Source: Haloprofundus salilacus
GTDB taxonomy: Archaea; Halobacteriota; Halobacteria; Halobacteriales; Haloferacaceae
Length of the DNA: 64,000 bases
NCBI RefSeq assembly: GCF_020150815.1
Contig: NZ_CP083724.1
Span: 372,001-436,000 of the forward strand
Reading direction: 5' to 3'
A program made the translations under genes and the position numbers. Below, piece by piece: positions 62,643-64,000 of this stretch. The notes under the pieces were generated by a model. It was not told the origin of the DNA. It saw only the letters and a program-made list of their open reading frames with translations, and ran no database searches. Numbering within the stretch: the first letter of the stretch is position 1; every line of letters starts with the position of its first letter.

Positions 62643-63533
62643 ATGGTAGTGCTATCAGACGATCAGCTATCGTCGTTCCGCCGGAACGGGTACGTCAGGA
62701 TCGAGCAGGCTGTTCCAGACGACAATTGCGAAGCCGTTGTCGACGCAATCTGGGACTTCCTCGGGAAGTCGCCGGACGAACCGGAGACCTGGTACGGCCC
62801 GCCTTCGGGCCTCGACGAACCGGCTCACGGTCAATTCGCCGGCATGGTCAACCTCTATCAGCATCAGGCGCTCTGGGACAACCGCCAGCATCCGGACGTG
62901 TATGAGGCGTTCAGCCAGATCCTCGACGAGTCCGATCTCTGGGTGAGTCTCGACCGCTGTAACATGACGCCGCCGAGACGCGAAGAGTATCCGGAGTACA
63001 GTTCGTCGTTTATCCACTGGGACGTCGATACGTCGCCGCTTCCCGAACGGCCCGTGAACGACCAGGGAACGCCAGCCGTCCCGTTCGGCGTTCAAGGGGT
63101 TCTCTACCTTGAGGACACGACCAAAGAGATGGGCGGGTTCCAGTGTGTCCCAGAACTGTACCGCGAACTCGACGAATGGGTGCAAAATGCGCCCGAAGAC
63201 AGGGACCCCTACGAACCAAACTTCGACGATCAGTACGAAATCAAGTCAATCCCGGGCAAGCGAGGGGATCTCGTCATCTGGGACAGTCTCCTCGCACACG
63301 GCAACGGACACAACGAATCGAATCAGCCGCGTCTCGCCCAGTATATCAAAATGTCACCCGCACAGCCGAGTGACGTGGCCACTCGCCAAAACCGGATCGA
63401 GTGCTGGCAGAAACAGCAGGCTCCGATTGAGGAACGACGTGACCCCCGAAACAGAGAAGCGCAACGATACGAGAGAGCCGAACTCTCAGGGCTCGGCGAA
63501 CAGTTGCTCGGAATCGAACGGTGGGAGGACTGA
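62643..63533 (+). CDS. Phytanoyl-CoA dioxygenase (PhyH) family protein
   Basis: 296 residues, double-stranded beta-helix Fe(II)/2-oxoglutarate oxygenase. Iron ligands: HWDVD (His-x-Asp) and the distal His in LLAHGNGHN; Arg for 2-oxoglutarate in QPRLAQY. LSDDQLSSFRRNGYVRIEQAV is the usual PhyH start. It hydroxylates a small molecule at the cost of 2-oxoglutarate and O2. It lies 81 bp before a class II aldolase on the same strand and diverges from the acid-sugar kinase, so it may feed a hydroxylated sugar acid into that route (inference). Confidence 0.88.
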   Translation: MVVLSDDQLSSFRRNGYVRIEQAVPDDNCEAVVDAIWDFLGKSPDEPETWYGPPSGLDEPAHGQFAGMVNLYQHQALWDNRQHPDVYEAFSQILDESDLWVSLDRCNMTPPRREEYPEYSSSFIHWDVDTSPLPERPVNDQGTPAVPFGVQGVLYLEDTTKEMGGFQCVPELYRELDEWVQNAPEDRDPYEPNFDDQYEIKSIPGKRGDLVIWDSLLAHGNGHNESNQPRLAQYIKMSPAQPSDVATRQNRIECWQKQQAPIEERRDPRNREAQRYERAELSGLGEQLLGIERWED

Positions 63534-63614
63534 TTCGGACGACTGCAAAACAAGGTTCTCTCCGAAAGCCACGAAGGTTTATTTGCCCACAACGTGCAGC
63601 GCAACACACTCACG

Positions 63615-64000
63615 ATGCCAGACGAGCGACCATTATACGAGGCACGCATGGAAGTTGGCGACCTAGGTCGCCGGATGCTAGCACAGGATCTCACCCGCGG
63701 GACCGGCGGGAACGTCAGCGTTCGCGGGGACAACCGTGTTGCGATGAGCCCCTCCGGCGTCCCCTACGAGGACGTGACGCCAGATAGCGTTCCGCTGGTG
63801 GATCTCGACGGCGAAGTGGCCAGCGGCGACCTCAAACCCTCCAGCGAGACCCCGATGCACACGATGATCTACCGCGAGCGTGACGACGTGGGTGCGGTGA
63901 TCCATACCCATTCGCCCTACGCAAGCACGTTCGCCAGTCTGAACGAACCGGTCCCCGCCTCGCACTACCTGATTGCCTACATCGGTCGTGAGATTCCCGT
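63615..64000 (+). CDS. Class II aldolase/adducin family protein, partial (3' end outside window)
   Basis: The first ~128 residues are in the window. LTRGTGGNVSVRG, MSPSGVPYEDV, SSETPMH (catalytic Glu) and VIHTHSPYAST (zinc His pair) are the standard fuculose-phosphate aldolase/OtnC-like motifs. With the nearby DUF1537 kinase it would be the 3-oxo-tetronate 4-phosphate decarboxylase or a related aldolase. ATG at 63615 follows the dioxygenase gene closely and fits the family N-terminus. Confidence 0.92.
   Translation, partial: MPDERPLYEARMEVGDLGRRMLAQDLTRGTGGNVSVRGDNRVAMSPSGVPYEDVTPDSVPLVDLDGEVASGDLKPSSETPMHTMIYRERDDVGAVIHTHSPYASTFASLNEPVPASHYLIAYIGREIP

Noticed and set aside
1-64000. CRISPR arrays, tRNA and rRNA genes
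   Set aside because: No regularly spaced direct repeats, no cloverleaf with a TTCGA-type T arm and no rRNA-like stretches were seen on either strand by eye.

Overview
The window is haloarchaeal (class Halobacteria). Evidence: strongly acidic proteins, high GC, TATA-type promoters about 25 bp upstream of start codons (leaderless genes), twin-arginine lipoproteins, a PGF-CTERM surface protein, IS1341-type TnpB elements with DUF2080-type and RHH-like companions, and an RdfA / SMC-related gene pair. The content is accessory carbohydrate metabolism rather than core chromosome. I cannot tell whether it is chromosomal or on a megaplasmid. I saw no tRNA, rRNA or CRISPR array.

Left part (0-9 kb): the N-terminus of a secreted GH43 arabinanase/xylosidase-like lipoprotein, a CUT1 sugar ABC ATPase, a first IclR regulator flanked by three copies of an inverted repeat (GTTTCY-N5-GGAAAC), a convergent RdfA / archaeal SMC-related pair, a D-2-hydroxyacid dehydrogenase, and a sugar isomerase-ThuA operon. 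From 9 to 12 kb come a dead inositol-monophosphatase fragment, AT-rich DNA and an IS1341-type element.

Centre-left (12-29 kb): sugar-acid catabolism. It holds an FAA hydrolase and a LarA-like protein (divergent), two Gfo/Idh/MocA oxidoreductases (divergent), a second ThuA and a second IclR. These are followed by an enolase-superfamily dehydratase, a DHDPS/KdgD-like enzyme, a second dehydratase, a UspA protein, a uronate-dehydrogenase-like protein and a semialdehyde dehydrogenase. Together the last group could take galacturonate or glucuronate to 2-oxoglutarate. An SDR, a third dehydratase, a PPC-domain protein and a deleted TnpB remnant follow.

Centre-right (29-53 kb): pectin depolymerisation and uptake. 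There is a Dpp/Opp-type ABC transporter (fused double ATPase, two permeases, and a solute-binding lipoprotein 7 kb away), three exported pectate-lyase-like proteins, a PGF-CTERM surface protein, a cytoplasmic GH28 polygalacturonase and a third Gfo/Idh protein. A malic enzyme-PTA protein and an unidentified helical-barrel protein follow. The model is that exported lyases cut pectin outside, oligogalacturonides are imported, GH28 trims them in the cytoplasm, and the uronate pathway oxidises the monomers.

Right end (53-64 kb): a second TnpB element, a sugar isomerase, an FAD oxidoreductase, a GH13 alpha-glucosidase, a four-carbon acid-sugar kinase, a phytanoyl-CoA-dioxygenase-like protein and the start of a class II aldolase.

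The most notable unexplained signals are in non-coding DNA. Two related but distinct 17-bp IclR-type operators each sit at one IclR gene, and the second type recurs in gene-free blocks at 17, 18, 44 and 52-53 kb. A 22-bp palindrome ATTACA-N10-TGTAAT occurs three times, always in intergenic DNA.
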